Positions 25,591 to 34,535 of a stretch of DNA of 64,000 bases are shown in pieces (position 1 is the first letter of the stretch; each line of letters starts with the position of its first letter). A program made the position numbers and the translations under genes. This stretch comes from Hyphomonadaceae bacterium BL14 (GTDB lineage: Bacteria > Pseudomonadota > Alphaproteobacteria > Caulobacterales > Maricaulaceae), in contig CP091242.1 of assembly GCA_027627705.1 (NCBI GenBank), forward strand, positions 2,626,290 through 2,690,289, written 5' to 3'. A model generated the notes under the pieces. It saw only the letters and a program-made list of their open reading frames with translations, ran no database searches and was not told where the DNA came from.

Positions 25591-27798
25591 CTACTGTCCG
25601 GTGCGCGGCTGGGTGATATCCAGCCCGGTGTGGAACGCGATGAACGCCCATTTGTCGGCGGTTTCCTCGATCAGCTTGGAGACCGGCGTACCTGCGCCAT
25701 GCCCCGCGCTGGTCTCGATGCGGATCAGGGTCGGCGCATCGCCCGTGTCGGCGGCCTGCAGGGCGGCGGCGAACTTGAACGAGTGGCCCGGCACGACCCG
25801 GTCATCGGTATCGGCAGTGGTGATCAGGGTGGCCGGATAGCCCTCGCCCTCCGGGATCGTATGCAGCGGCGAGTAGCCGTAGAGCACGTCGAACATGGCC
25901 GGGTCCTGGGGGCTGCCATAATCGGACACCCAGAACCGTCCGGCGGTGAACTGGTTGAAGCGCAGCATATCCATCACGCCCACGCCCGGCAGGCCCGCTG
26001 CGAACAGGTCAGGGCGCTGGTTCGACACCGCGCCCACCAGCAGCCCGCCATTGGACCGGCCTTCGATGGCGAGATTGTCCGGGCTGGTCCAGCCCATGTC
26101 GATCAGGTGCTCGGCGGCGTTGATGAAGTCATCAAAGACATTCTGCTTGGCGGCCAGGCGCCCGCCATCATGCCAGTCACGGCCATATTCGGAGCCGCCG
26201 CGGATATTGGCCAGCGCGAACACGCCGCCCATTTCCATCCACTGCAGGCGGCGCACGTCGAAGCCCGGCCGCATGGGGATGTTGAAGCCGCCATAGCCGA
26301 ACAGAAGCGTCGGACGTGCGCCGTCCGGCGTCACCTCGCGGTGGTGCACAATGAACATGGGCACGCGCACATCGCCGGTGGAGTCGAAGAAGACCTGGCT
26401 GACCACATAATCATCCGGGTCGAAGGTCAGTTCCGGCGCGCGGAACACGCTGCTTTCCCCGGTCTCCACGTCATAGCGGTAGAGCGCGCCGGGCTGGTTG
26501 AAGCTGGAGAAGCTGTAGAAGGTTTCGGCGCTGTCGGGTTTTCCGCTGAAGCCCGCCGCGACGCCCAGGCCCGGCAGCTCCACCTCGCGCACCCGCGCGC
26601 CGTCGAGATCATGCACGCTCACGGCGCTGGCGACATCGCGCATGGTCTGGACGATCAGATGTCCGCCCACATGGCTGGCGCTGGTGATGGGGAAATCGCC
26701 CTCAGCGATGACATCGCGGCGCGCGCCCGGATCGGAGAGCTCCACGGCGACAATGCGCTGGTTGGGGGCGTTGAGGTCGGTGCGGAAGAAGAAGGTCTCG
26801 CCCGCATTGCCGACATAGCTGTGGTTATTGGCAAAGCCTTCGAATATCTCGACCGGCTCGGCACCCTCGCTCTCCAGATCGAGGATCCAGACGCCGTTGC
26901 CATCCGTACCCTGGCTGGAATTGATCACCAGATAGCGGCCGTCATCACTCACGGACCCGCGCCAGCTCGTCTCGGGCGTTTCGGGATCGGCGATGATGAG
27001 GCGGTCCTCACTCTGATCCGTCCCCAGTGCGTGGAAATAGATCGCCTGATTGAGATTGAGCGAGGTGAATTCTTCACCGGGTGCCGGTTCGGGATAGCGC
27101 GAATAGAAAAAGCCCGACCCGTCCCTGGCCCAGCTCAGCGGTGAGAATTTCACCCAGCGCACCTCGTCCTCAAGCTGCGCGCCGCTGTCCACGTCGATGA
27201 CGCGGATGGTGCGCCAGTCAGAGCCGCCCTCCTGGATGAGGTAAGCGATACGTGATCCGTCCGGCGAGGCCACCGAACCGGCCAGCGCGGTGGTGCCGTC
27301 ATCAGACCAGGCATTGGGATCGATCAGGGCTTGCGCCTGACCGTCCAGCCCGGTCTGGACCATCAGCACGGACTGGTTCTGCAGACCGTCATTGCGGGTG
27401 AAGAAATACCGGCCGCCGCGCTCGGTCGGCAGGCCGTAGCGCTCATAATTCCACAACTCCGACAGGCGCTGCGCGATGCGCGCCCGGCCGGGCAGGGCTT
27501 CAAGATAGGCGTTGGTGACGTCCTGCTGGGCGCGCACCCAGCCGGCGACGTCGTCAGACACCCGCACATCGGTTTCCAGCCAGCGATAGGGGTCGGCGAT
27601 CACCACTTCGCCCAGCGAGGCGGACTGGTAGGTGTCGCGCTGATCGGTTGTGCGGGTCTCCGGATAGATCGGCGCAGCGGGGCCTTGCGGCGCGGCGGGT
27701 GCCGGTTCACTGGCGGGTGCCTGGGGTCCGGCCGCGGGCTCCGGGCTGCACGCAGCGAGCGTCAGCAAGGAAGCGACAGTCACAAGAGCAGCGCGCAT
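25591..27798 (-). CDS. Prolyl oligopeptidase (S9A), lipoprotein or periplasmic
   Basis: A 735-aa serine peptidase that cleaves after proline in short peptides. A lipoprotein-type leader (SLLTLAACSPEP) is followed by a Pro/Ala-rich linker, a seven-bladed propeller and an alpha/beta hydrolase domain. The catalytic triad is visible: S582 in EGRSNGGLLVGA, the Asp of TDDRVVPGH (about 665-666) and H700 in TSAGHGAGTP. The lipobox suggests an extracytoplasmic location. Probably transcribed with the following hypothetical gene. Confidence 0.93.
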   Translation of the reverse strand: MRAALVTVASLLTLAACSPEPAAGPQAPASEPAPAAPQGPAAPIYPETRTTDQRDTYQSASLGEVVIADPYRWLETDVRVSDDVAGWVRAQQDVTNAYLEALPGRARIAQRLSELWNYERYGLPTERGGRYFFTRNDGLQNQSVLMVQTGLDGQAQALIDPNAWSDDGTTALAGSVASPDGSRIAYLIQEGGSDWRTIRVIDVDSGAQLEDEVRWVKFSPLSWARDGSGFFYSRYPEPAPGEEFTSLNLNQAIYFHALGTDQSEDRLIIADPETPETSWRGSVSDDGRYLVINSSQGTDGNGVWILDLESEGAEPVEIFEGFANNHSYVGNAGETFFFRTDLNAPNQRIVAVELSDPGARRDVIAEGDFPITSASHVGGHLIVQTMRDVASAVSVHDLDGARVREVELPGLGVAAGFSGKPDSAETFYSFSSFNQPGALYRYDVETGESSVFRAPELTFDPDDYVVSQVFFDSTGDVRVPMFIVHHREVTPDGARPTLLFGYGGFNIPMRPGFDVRRLQWMEMGGVFALANIRGGSEYGRDWHDGGRLAAKQNVFDDFINAAEHLIDMGWTSPDNLAIEGRSNGGLLVGAVSNQRPDLFAAGLPGVGVMDMLRFNQFTAGRFWVSDYGSPQDPAMFDVLYGYSPLHTIPEGEGYPATLITTADTDDRVVPGHSFKFAAALQAADTGDAPTLIRIETSAGHGAGTPVSKLIEETADKWAFIAFHTGLDITQPRTGQ

Positions 27799-27897
27799 CG
27801 AACGTCTCCATCAGGCGGAAATTCATGAATTGGCGCGCAGATTAGGGCGCCGCGCCGGCCCTGAAAAGCCGGTCCGGGGGCGCGGCGCAGCGCGGGC

Positions 27898-27934
27898 AGC
27901 AAAAAGCCCCGGCGCCGCATGGGCCGCCGGGGCT
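27898..27934 (-). terminator. Rho-independent terminator of the redoxin gene
   Basis: AGCCCCGGCG (27905-27914) pairs with CGCCGGGGCT (27925-27934). On the minus strand the stem is followed by a run of five T. It lies about 30 bp past the stop of the leftward redoxin gene. Confidence 0.85.
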
Positions 27935-27963
27935 GGTTCGTTCGTTCGGGTCGGTGCGAGGGA

Positions 27964-28632
27964 CTACGCGCCTTCGTATTTCACCGAGCAGCCATAGGGC
28001 TGGGTCTCGGGCACCGACACCGGCTCGCCGGCGGCCAGTTCGTCCAGCGCCTGGCTGACATAGTTCAGTGCGCCATTCAGAGAGGCTGGATTGGCGCTGG
28101 GCTGGTCGTCGATGGCACCGGCGTACTGGATGACGCCATCGGCATCGATGACGAACATATGCGGGGTGGTGCGCGCCTCAAAGGCGCGGCCGATATCGCC
28201 GCTTTCGTCAAGGATCACGTGGGTGGGGCTGGCGCCGCGCTGTTCATTCAGCTCGAGGGCGCGTTCGGGCGACACATGGCCTTGCGTGCCCGGGAAGGAG
28301 GAGATGATCTGCAGCCAGACATGGCCTTCGTCCGCCGCGCGGGTCTGGAGATCGGCCATGGTGCTTCCGTGATTATAGTGCTTCACCACGAACGGGCAGT
28401 CATGATTGGTCCATTCCAGAATCACCGTCTGCCCGGCGAAATCGGACAGCGACACGCTCTCGCCAGCGGCGGTGGTGCCGGTGAAGGCCGGGGCCGGATT
28501 GCCGGGGAAGGGCTCGGCTTTGGCCAGACCTGTGAAGGCGGCGATGGCGAGCGCCGAAGCGGTCAGCAAGGTGGCGCCGAGGATCATGTGGCGGCGATTC
28601 AGGCCGGTGGTTTTGGCGGCGGCTTTGATCAT
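27964..28632 (-). CDS. Exported thioredoxin-fold redoxin (AhpC/TSA-like)
   Basis: A 222-aa protein with an N-terminal signal or anchor (HMILGATLLTASALAIAAF, cleaved near GLAKAEP) and a redoxin fold: PGNPAPAFTGTTAAGESVSL, LEWTNHDCPFVVKHY, ISSFPGTQGHVSPE and ARTTPHMFVIDADG. Only one cysteine sits in the active-site position (NHDCPF); the second CxxC cysteine is absent, as in many members of this subfamily. It lies 31 bp downstream of a dsbD-like gene, suggesting a periplasmic thiol pathway. Confidence 0.82.
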   Translation of the reverse strand: MIKAAAKTTGLNRRHMILGATLLTASALAIAAFTGLAKAEPFPGNPAPAFTGTTAAGESVSLSDFAGQTVILEWTNHDCPFVVKHYNHGSTMADLQTRAADEGHVWLQIISSFPGTQGHVSPERALELNEQRGASPTHVILDESGDIGRAFEARTTPHMFVIDADGVIQYAGAIDDQPSANPASLNGALNYVSQALDELAAGEPVSVPETQPYGCSVKYEGA

Positions 28633-28663
28633 GCGGGTCTCCTGTCGAGGGCTTCAGTTGAAC

Positions 28664-30832
28664 TCAAGGGCTCACGGCGCGGTCTACGGCGCGGGTGACG
28701 ATGGTTCCGGTCAATAAGGGCGGCAGTATGTCGGGCGCGCTGCCACCGGCCGGATACATGAGATAGAGCGGCACGCCGGCGGCACCATGCTGCGCGAGCG
28801 TATCTGCGATGCGCCGGTCGCGATTGGTGAAATCGGCGCGGAACAGGGCCACGTCGTGCGCGGCGAAATGGGCGATCACGCTGCGGTCCGACAGCGCGCC
28901 GGCCTTGTTGACCTGACAGGTGACGCACCAGGCGGCGGTGAAGTCGACAAAGACCGGCCGGCCGTCTCGGCGCGCGGCTTCCACGGCTTCGGGCGACCAG
29001 TCAGCCCAGAGGGCGTCCGCGCCGGAGGGCGCTTGGGAGACCGTCGGCTGCGTCGCGGCGGCGTAGAGCAGGCCCGCGGTCAGCACGGCGGCGGCCGCTG
29101 CCGTCACCCGCGCCCATGTCCCGTGCATCGAGAAGGCCCAAGCTGTGAAGCCCGCCGCGAGCAGCATGACCAGCGCCCACAGAACGCCGTTGGGTCCGGT
29201 CTGGGCGGCCAGCACCCAGACCAGCCAGATCGCAGCTCCGAACATGGGGAAGGCCAGCACCTGACGCAGCCGGACCATCCACGCGCCGGGCCGGGGCAGG
29301 AAGGCGAGGAGGTTGGGATAGAAGGCGACAATCACAAACGGCAGGGCGAGGCCGATCCCGAGGAAGGCAAACACCGCCAGCGCCACATGGGGCGGCTGAC
29401 CCAGCGCATAGGCCAGCGCGCCGGCCATGAAGGGCGCGATGCACGGCGCGGCGACAAACACAGCCAGCACGCCGGTGAAGAACGCGCCGCGGCGGCCGGA
29501 GTCCCGCACGCCTGATCCGACCGACTGCAGCGAGGTGCCGACTTCAAAGACGCCCAGGAAATTGAGCCCGATCAGGAACATCAGCAGTGCCAGACCTGCC
29601 ACCACACCGGGTGCCTGAAGCTGCATGCCCCAGGCGGCATCGCCGCCTGCTGCGCGCACCGCCAGAAAGGCACCGCCCAGAGCGAGGAAGGTGAGGATCA
29701 CGCCCGCGCCGAAGATCAGGCCGAGAAGCCGTCCCTCGGCCCGTTCGATGCCGCGCTTTTCCACCAGGGTCAGCGCCTTCATGGACAGGACCGGGAAGAC
29801 ACACGGCATGAGATTGAGGATCAGCCCGCCGATCAGCGCGAAAAGCGCTGCTTGCACAAAGCTGATGCCTGACGACGGCGCGCCGGCGGCAGAGGCATCA
29901 GGTGCTGGAGCTTGGGTGCCACCGGGCGTACCGGGGGCAGATGCCGCCTGGACCGGTGCCGCTGCGAGGCCAGAGACCTGCACGCCCGGCGTGGCCTCGA
30001 TCGTAAACGCCATGCGCGTTGGCTCGCCGCGATCCATGCGGTCAAAGGTGATGACGCCGCCATAGGTCTCGTTCACGGTCTGCCGGGTCAGGCGGCCCGG
30101 GCGCAGATCGACGCGCGCCTCGCCGGCGTCCAGCGTCACGCGCTGAGGCGCGGCATGGTCGATAACGGACGGGTTGAAGGGGAAGAAGGCGAGATTGCTG
30201 ACGGCGTCGGCGCCGCCATCGAGTGGCGCGCCGGCCAGCGTCAGGATCAGCGAGTCCTCCCCGCGCACGAGCCCGGCTTCAAACGCGCCTGCAGGTTCGG
30301 GTGCTGCGTCAAAGGCCGCGGCGATCAGGTTGGCACCGGCGCGATCCGGGCGGCTGTCGCCCACGTCGAGGGTCAAGGTCAGCTGCGCGTCCTCGGGCAC
30401 GCAGATATCCTCGCATACAAGCCAGCTGGCATAGGCGGGAATCTCGATCCGGCCGGGCGCGGCGTCTGCCGGGACGGTGACCGGCACGGGCAGGGTCACC
30501 GCGTTGGAGTAGCCGTAATTGGTGAGCGGCCCCAGCGGGTAGGCTTTGGGCGCGGGCCAGACGATCTCACCCACGGTCCAGCCCTCCGGCAGGGTCAGAT
30601 CGAGCTCGGTCGGCAGGCCGGAATCGCCCGGATTGCGCCAGTAGGTGTGCCAGCCCGGCGCGATGTCCTGGTGCAGCGCGATGTAAAACGTCTCGCCTGG
30701 TGCCACCGAAGCCCGGTCGGCCGTCAGGCGCGGATGCACCCACGGCCCGTCCGGGCTGAATTCCTGCGCAGACGCGGCGGCTGAGAGCGCAAGCGCGGCG
30801 AGGGTGGCGAGCAAGCGGATCAAATCAGGCAT
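28664..30832 (-). CDS. dsbD: DsbD-type thiol:disulfide interchange protein
   Basis: About 722 aa. A signal peptide (IRLLATLAALALSAAASA) is followed by an N-terminal periplasmic domain (DIAPGWHTYWRNPGDSGLP), then an eight-helix membrane domain starting near GLILNLMPCVFPVLSMKAL and containing VFVAAPCIAPFMAGAL. The C-terminal thioredoxin domain has FTAAWCVTCQVNKAG. It moves electrons from cytosolic thioredoxin to periplasmic substrates. The N-terminal domain belongs to the DUF255/ScsB-like group rather than classic E. coli DsbD. The start at 30832 is chosen because it begins the signal peptide; an in-frame start at 30877 is possible. Confidence 0.88.
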   Translation of the reverse strand: MPDLIRLLATLAALALSAAASAQEFSPDGPWVHPRLTADRASVAPGETFYIALHQDIAPGWHTYWRNPGDSGLPTELDLTLPEGWTVGEIVWPAPKAYPLGPLTNYGYSNAVTLPVPVTVPADAAPGRIEIPAYASWLVCEDICVPEDAQLTLTLDVGDSRPDRAGANLIAAAFDAAPEPAGAFEAGLVRGEDSLILTLAGAPLDGGADAVSNLAFFPFNPSVIDHAAPQRVTLDAGEARVDLRPGRLTRQTVNETYGGVITFDRMDRGEPTRMAFTIEATPGVQVSGLAAAPVQAASAPGTPGGTQAPAPDASAAGAPSSGISFVQAALFALIGGLILNLMPCVFPVLSMKALTLVEKRGIERAEGRLLGLIFGAGVILTFLALGGAFLAVRAAGGDAAWGMQLQAPGVVAGLALLMFLIGLNFLGVFEVGTSLQSVGSGVRDSGRRGAFFTGVLAVFVAAPCIAPFMAGALAYALGQPPHVALAVFAFLGIGLALPFVIVAFYPNLLAFLPRPGAWMVRLRQVLAFPMFGAAIWLVWVLAAQTGPNGVLWALVMLLAAGFTAWAFSMHGTWARVTAAAAAVLTAGLLYAAATQPTVSQAPSGADALWADWSPEAVEAARRDGRPVFVDFTAAWCVTCQVNKAGALSDRSVIAHFAAHDVALFRADFTNRDRRIADTLAQHGAAGVPLYLMYPAGGSAPDILPPLLTGTIVTRAVDRAVSP

Positions 30833-30943
30833 CCTTCGGGACTGGGGCCGGGCAGGGGCGTGTGCAGGCCTCAGCATATACGCTCTGCGGCCTCAGGCTG
30901 GAACCGGGCTGACACGCTTGTGAACGCACAGTGATCGCCCGCA

Positions 30944-30978
30944 AGAAAAACGGCCGGGGGATGTCTCCGCCCGGCCGT
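30944..30978 (-). terminator. Rho-independent terminator of sapC
   Basis: ACGGCCGGG (30950-30958) pairs with CCCGGCCGT (30970-30978). On the minus strand the stem is followed by TTTTTC. It sits about 30 bp past the sapC stop. Confidence 0.85.
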
Positions 30979-31010
30979 TCTGCAATGCCATCTGGACCGG
31001 CTTGCGGGCC

Positions 31011-31847
31011 TTACAGCTCCGGCGACGGCGGCGGTGCCACCGGCGGAACCGTGAAGTCGCGCGGGGTCGTGCCATCGCGGCGTCCGGCGCGCTGGATCAG
31101 ATAGTCCCATTGGGCCATGGACATCAGGTGCGCATAGATCGCACCCAGCGCCGCGTTGTCACGCAGACGGGCCAGGTTCTCGTTGGAGAGCGATTTGAGC
31201 TTCTCGCCTGACACGCCCCAATAGCTCGCCACGACTTGCGGCTCGCCAATGGCATTGCCTTCGGCGTCGCGCTGCTGGAACGTGGTCTGCTGCTGGTCGA
31301 ACAGGTCGAGATCGCGCAATTCCTTCACGAACTCGACCGTGGACGCGACGTCACTTTCAAAGCGGCGCACATAGTCGATGGCGCGCTCCAGAAACGGGGT
31401 CGGCGTGCCGTCATCATTGAAGAACGGCTCGGTCGGCTTGTCGGAGAACAGGTGTGAGCCGGCATCCACGCACACGGTGAAGCGGTCGCTTTCATCGGTG
31501 TGGCTTGCGGCCACGAACGGATAGCGGCGTACGAACGCGGGCAGGTAGCAATGCTCTTCATACTGCCCGGTCTCCGGGTTGACGAAGAGGTTGGCACCGG
31601 CCTGCAGGCCCATGGCCGCGACCGGCGTGCGGTTTTCACCCAGGAAAATGATGGGGAAGCGCGAGGCGGCCAGACCGAATTCGCCCACGGTCAGCGGAAC
31701 GAAATGGCTGTCCATCAGAAAGTCGAACGGACGGTCCGTGTACTTGAGGCCCTTGCCCTTGTGGACCTGGGCGCTGAGCGGTTGCGGCTTTTTATAGAGC
31801 GGGAGCTGACCTTGAAGGGTCGGCTCATTGGCAGTGGCGTCGGCCAT
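31011..31847 (-). CDS. SapC family protein
   Basis: A 278-aa protein with SapC hallmarks: LYKKPQPLSAQVHKG, DFLMDSHFVPLTVGEF, FPIIFLGENRTPVAAMGLQ, and YLPAFVRRYPFV. A Pro-rich C-terminus follows. No signal peptide. SapC proteins are frequent in marine alphaproteobacteria and are often near surface-layer or TonB-receptor genes; the role is not defined. The ATG at 31847 has GGGGA upstream; homology does not extend into the earlier open frame. Confidence 0.88.
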   Translation of the reverse strand: MADATANEPTLQGQLPLYKKPQPLSAQVHKGKGLKYTDRPFDFLMDSHFVPLTVGEFGLAASRFPIIFLGENRTPVAAMGLQAGANLFVNPETGQYEEHCYLPAFVRRYPFVAASHTDESDRFTVCVDAGSHLFSDKPTEPFFNDDGTPTPFLERAIDYVRRFESDVASTVEFVKELRDLDLFDQQQTTFQQRDAEGNAIGEPQVVASYWGVSGEKLKSLSNENLARLRDNAALGAIYAHLMSMAQWDYLIQRAGRRDGTTPRDFTVPPVAPPPSPEL

Positions 31848-31888
31848 GTCGATTTTCCCCTGAATGCGCGGTTGCGGTTGGTTAGCGC

Positions 31889-31928
31889 ACGCGGCGGCGC
31901 GAGGCAACAAAGCCTGGCGCCGCCGCGT
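31889..31928 (-). terminator. Strong hairpin between the receptor locus and sapC
   Basis: ACGCGGCGGCGC (31889-31900) pairs perfectly with GCGCCGCCGCGT (31917-31928). An inner AGGC/GCCT pair extends the stem. It lies 28 bp after the receptor-tail stop. There is no T-run, so it may stall or stabilise rather than terminate. Confidence 0.5.
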
Positions 31929-31955
31929 CACGCGCTGATCTGCAAGTTCGGGGCC

Positions 31956-32216
31956 TCAGGCACCGCCAAAGCGGGCACCCACGCCGACGTAAAGCGCGCG
32001 CCCGATGATCGGAGCCTCGTCCTTGAAGAAGGAGGTGTGCCGCGGGCCGGCCTCGTCCAGCAGATTGCGGCCCTTGAGGTAGACCGATGCGTCCACGCCT
32101 TCGAACGGCAGACTATAGCTGGCGTCGAACGACACCAGATTACAGCCCGGCGTGGCGCTCTCGGCTTCGGCCACCCGGTTCTGGGAATTGACCCGCAAAC
32201 TTTGGTCGGGGCTGGC
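31956..32216 (-). pseudogene. C-terminal remnant of a second TonB-dependent receptor
   Basis: Directly after the TAG of the upstream receptor, and in the same frame, 86 codons encode a receptor C-terminus: FDASYSLPFEGVDASVYLKG, RNLLDEAGPRHTSFFKDE, and GRALYVGVGARF before the TGA. This resembles, but is not identical to, the end of the upstream receptor (HTSFLKDLVPLPGR). It has no start or plug domain and looks like a leftover from recombination or deletion in a tandem receptor pair. Confidence 0.75.
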
Positions 32217-34391
32217 CTAGAACCCGGCCCGGATGGCCAGGCGGACATTGCGTCCGGGCAGCGGGACCAGATCCTTCAGGAAGGAGGTGTGCGCGCGCGC
32301 CTCTTCGTCGGTGATGTTGCGCACGCCCGCGATCAGAGCCACATCGCGCGCTCCGGCGAACGGGCGCCATTCCACAGACGCGTTCAGCAAGGTGTAGCCG
32401 TCTGTCGGCAGCTCGAAAGCCGCAACATCATCCTGCTCAGCCACCAGGCGCGCCTCGCCCCGGGCCGAGAGGGACCCGAAGTCGGCCTCGATCCCGATCA
32501 GGCTGGACAGGGGCGGGATGCGCGGCAGGTTGCCGCCGTCAGTATCGCCCTGAACATAGTCGACGACGGCGTCCATGGACCAGGCCGCGCCGAACGCGTC
32601 GCCAAGCTCCAGACGGCCGGAGACTTCGAACCCGGTCAGGGACGCATCGGTCTGGCGGTACTCGAACACGTCCAGCTCGTCTTCTTCGGCCCCAGTCCCG
32701 AACAGCCCGATGAAGCCGTCATAGTCGGAGTGGAACACATTGGCCTGAGCCGACCAGCGCTCGCCGCTCCAGCGCGCCGTGCCTTCGAGCGACCAGGCGG
32801 TTTCAACGCCCAAGTCCAGGTCGCCCACCTCGAAGGTTTCGGTGGCCAGGTGCGGGCCGTTGGAGAACAGCTCGGTGTCGGTAGGCGCGCGTTCGGTTCG
32901 TGACAGCGTGACGGCCAGGAAGGCCTGATCCGCCGGCCGGAAGAAGAGCGAGCCTGAGGCGGAGACCGTATCGAAGCTGCGCTCCGCGTTCTGTCCGGTG
33001 AGGTCGCGCCTCTCAAGACGCGCGCCCGCTTCCGCGCCCCAGCTCTGGAAATCCCAGCGCTCCACCGCGAACAGGCCGAAGTCCGCGGTGTTGACCGACG
33101 GCACGAAAGCTTCCTCGCCGACCGCGGCGAAGTCCTGATTGAGGAATTGCAGCCCCCAGGCGCCTTGGCGCGCGCCTTCATGGGCGTGAGCAAGCTCGAT
33201 GCGGCCTTCGACCCCGTCGCGGGTGAACGTCACGCCGACCTCGCCATCGCCTTCGATTTCGGAGTGCTCGTATTCGCCGTAGGCGAAGGACCAGCGAACC
33301 CGGTTGAAAAAGCCGTCAAGATTCAGCTCGCCACGCAGATCGATGCGGGTCTGCTCCATGACCAGAAGAGCGCCGCCCTCTTCGTCCCCATGTTCGTCAT
33401 CATGGTCCTCGTCATGATCATGGCCGTCGTCGTGATCGTCCTCGCCGTGCTCATGGGCGTGGCTGTGACCGGGCAGGCCGTACTCGCCGTTGGTCGATTT
33501 CAACGCGACGCCGACAAAGCCCCAGTCCTCCACGAGCGAGACCGCGCCGGAGACCGTTTCGAACGTGTAAAAGGAATTCGAGACAGTCCCGAAATCCTCT
33601 TCGTCTTCTTCGTGCTCGTGATCATGATCCTCGTCGTGATCGTGCTCGTCTTCTTCTGCAGCGCGGAAGGCGGCGGATTCGGCGAAGCCGGGAATGTCGA
33701 AATTCTCCGCTTCCCGGCGCAGGGCCTCCAGCTGGAAGACGAAAGGTCCCGCGCCGAAGGCGACGCGCCCGGCGGCTTGGGTCCCCTCATCCACGCTCGT
33801 CGCGCCCAGATAGGCGAAGCCGTCAAAGAGGCCGTCCACGCGCCCGGTCGGAACGCGGCCGTCCAGGATATTGACCACGCCGCCGATCGCATTACCGCCA
33901 TAGGCGATGGCCGCAGGCCCGCGCAGGACTTCAACGCCGCGCGCGCCGAGCACTTCGCCGGCCACGGCATGGTCCGGGCTGGACGCAGAAGCGTCCATGG
34001 CGGTGAGCCCGTTGATGAGAACCGCGACGCGATCCTCGCCCAGGCCGCGGATGACGGGACGGCCCGAGGCCGGGCCGAAATAGCTCGAATTCACACCGGG
34101 CAGAGCGTCCAGCGTATCGGCGATGTTGCCGCCGAACAGCTCCACCAGCCGCTCCTCGGTGAGCACGGTCACCGCGCCGACGACCTCATCGGACTGAAGG
34201 CGTAGGGGCGTCGAGGTCACGGTGATCACATCCGGCTGCTCAGCAACGCCAGTGTCCGCCGTCGTCTTGGCGAAAGACGGTGCCGCGTCGCCGCGCTGTT
34301 GCGCCTGAGCGGAAGGCGCGCCGGCGGCGGCCAGAAGCGGCGCGGCCAGGGCAGTGGAGACGAGCAGGCGGGTGATCAGGGGGAGGGACAT
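32217..34391 (-). CDS. znuD: TonB-dependent receptor with His/Asp-rich loops, probable zinc receptor (ZnuD-like)
   Basis: A 724-aa outer-membrane receptor: signal peptide (LLVSTALAAPLLAAAGAPSA), plug domain (VITVTSTPLRLQSDEVVGAV, GVNSSYFGPASGRPVIRGLG, RGPAAIAYGGNAIGGVVNI) and a 22-strand barrel ending in F. Two loops are packed with His, Asp and Glu (around EDEHDHDEDHDHEHEED and HSHAHEHGEDDHDDGHDHD), as in zinc receptors such as ZnuD. A zur gene diverges next to it across paired palindromes, which supports zinc import under Zur control. The ATG at 34391 starts the signal peptide. Confidence 0.88.
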   Translation of the reverse strand: MSLPLITRLLVSTALAAPLLAAAGAPSAQAQQRGDAAPSFAKTTADTGVAEQPDVITVTSTPLRLQSDEVVGAVTVLTEERLVELFGGNIADTLDALPGVNSSYFGPASGRPVIRGLGEDRVAVLINGLTAMDASASSPDHAVAGEVLGARGVEVLRGPAAIAYGGNAIGGVVNILDGRVPTGRVDGLFDGFAYLGATSVDEGTQAAGRVAFGAGPFVFQLEALRREAENFDIPGFAESAAFRAAEEDEHDHDEDHDHEHEEDEEDFGTVSNSFYTFETVSGAVSLVEDWGFVGVALKSTNGEYGLPGHSHAHEHGEDDHDDGHDHDEDHDDEHGDEEGGALLVMEQTRIDLRGELNLDGFFNRVRWSFAYGEYEHSEIEGDGEVGVTFTRDGVEGRIELAHAHEGARQGAWGLQFLNQDFAAVGEEAFVPSVNTADFGLFAVERWDFQSWGAEAGARLERRDLTGQNAERSFDTVSASGSLFFRPADQAFLAVTLSRTERAPTDTELFSNGPHLATETFEVGDLDLGVETAWSLEGTARWSGERWSAQANVFHSDYDGFIGLFGTGAEEDELDVFEYRQTDASLTGFEVSGRLELGDAFGAAWSMDAVVDYVQGDTDGGNLPRIPPLSSLIGIEADFGSLSARGEARLVAEQDDVAAFELPTDGYTLLNASVEWRPFAGARDVALIAGVRNITDEEARAHTSFLKDLVPLPGRNVRLAIRAGF

Positions 34392-34410
34392 TGGGGGGTG
34401 GCTCCAATTT

Positions 34411-34423
34411 GTTATATTATTAC
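34411..34423. promoter_or_regulatory. Zur box 1 (candidate)
   Basis: GTTATATTATTAC is a near-palindrome resembling alphaproteobacterial Zur sites. It overlaps a possible -10 element (TATAAC, minus strand) of the receptor gene, so bound Zur would block it. Assignment rests on the neighbouring zur and receptor genes. Confidence 0.65.
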
Positions 34424-34431
34424 GAGCCGGT

Positions 34432-34444
34432 GTGATACTGTAAC
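34432..34444. promoter_or_regulatory. Zur box 2 (candidate)
   Basis: GTGATACTGTAAC is a second, weaker palindrome of the same form. Its start is 21 bp from that of box 1, two helical turns, so two Zur dimers could bind on the same face. It is the box nearer to zur and may serve autoregulation. Confidence 0.55.
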
Positions 34445-34535
34445 GCTTTCGCCATGGCAAGCCGGTCTTCCGCCTGCGGATTCACGCCTGCGTGAGGTCT
34501 CGCGCGGCGCGCCGCAGCCGGTTAGGATACGCGTC

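Noticed and set aside
33147-34205. Long open frame (352 codons) antisense to the TonB receptor, rich in Val and Ile
   Set aside because: It mirrors the His/Asp-rich loops on the other strand; the receptor frame has clear family motifs and a signal peptide.
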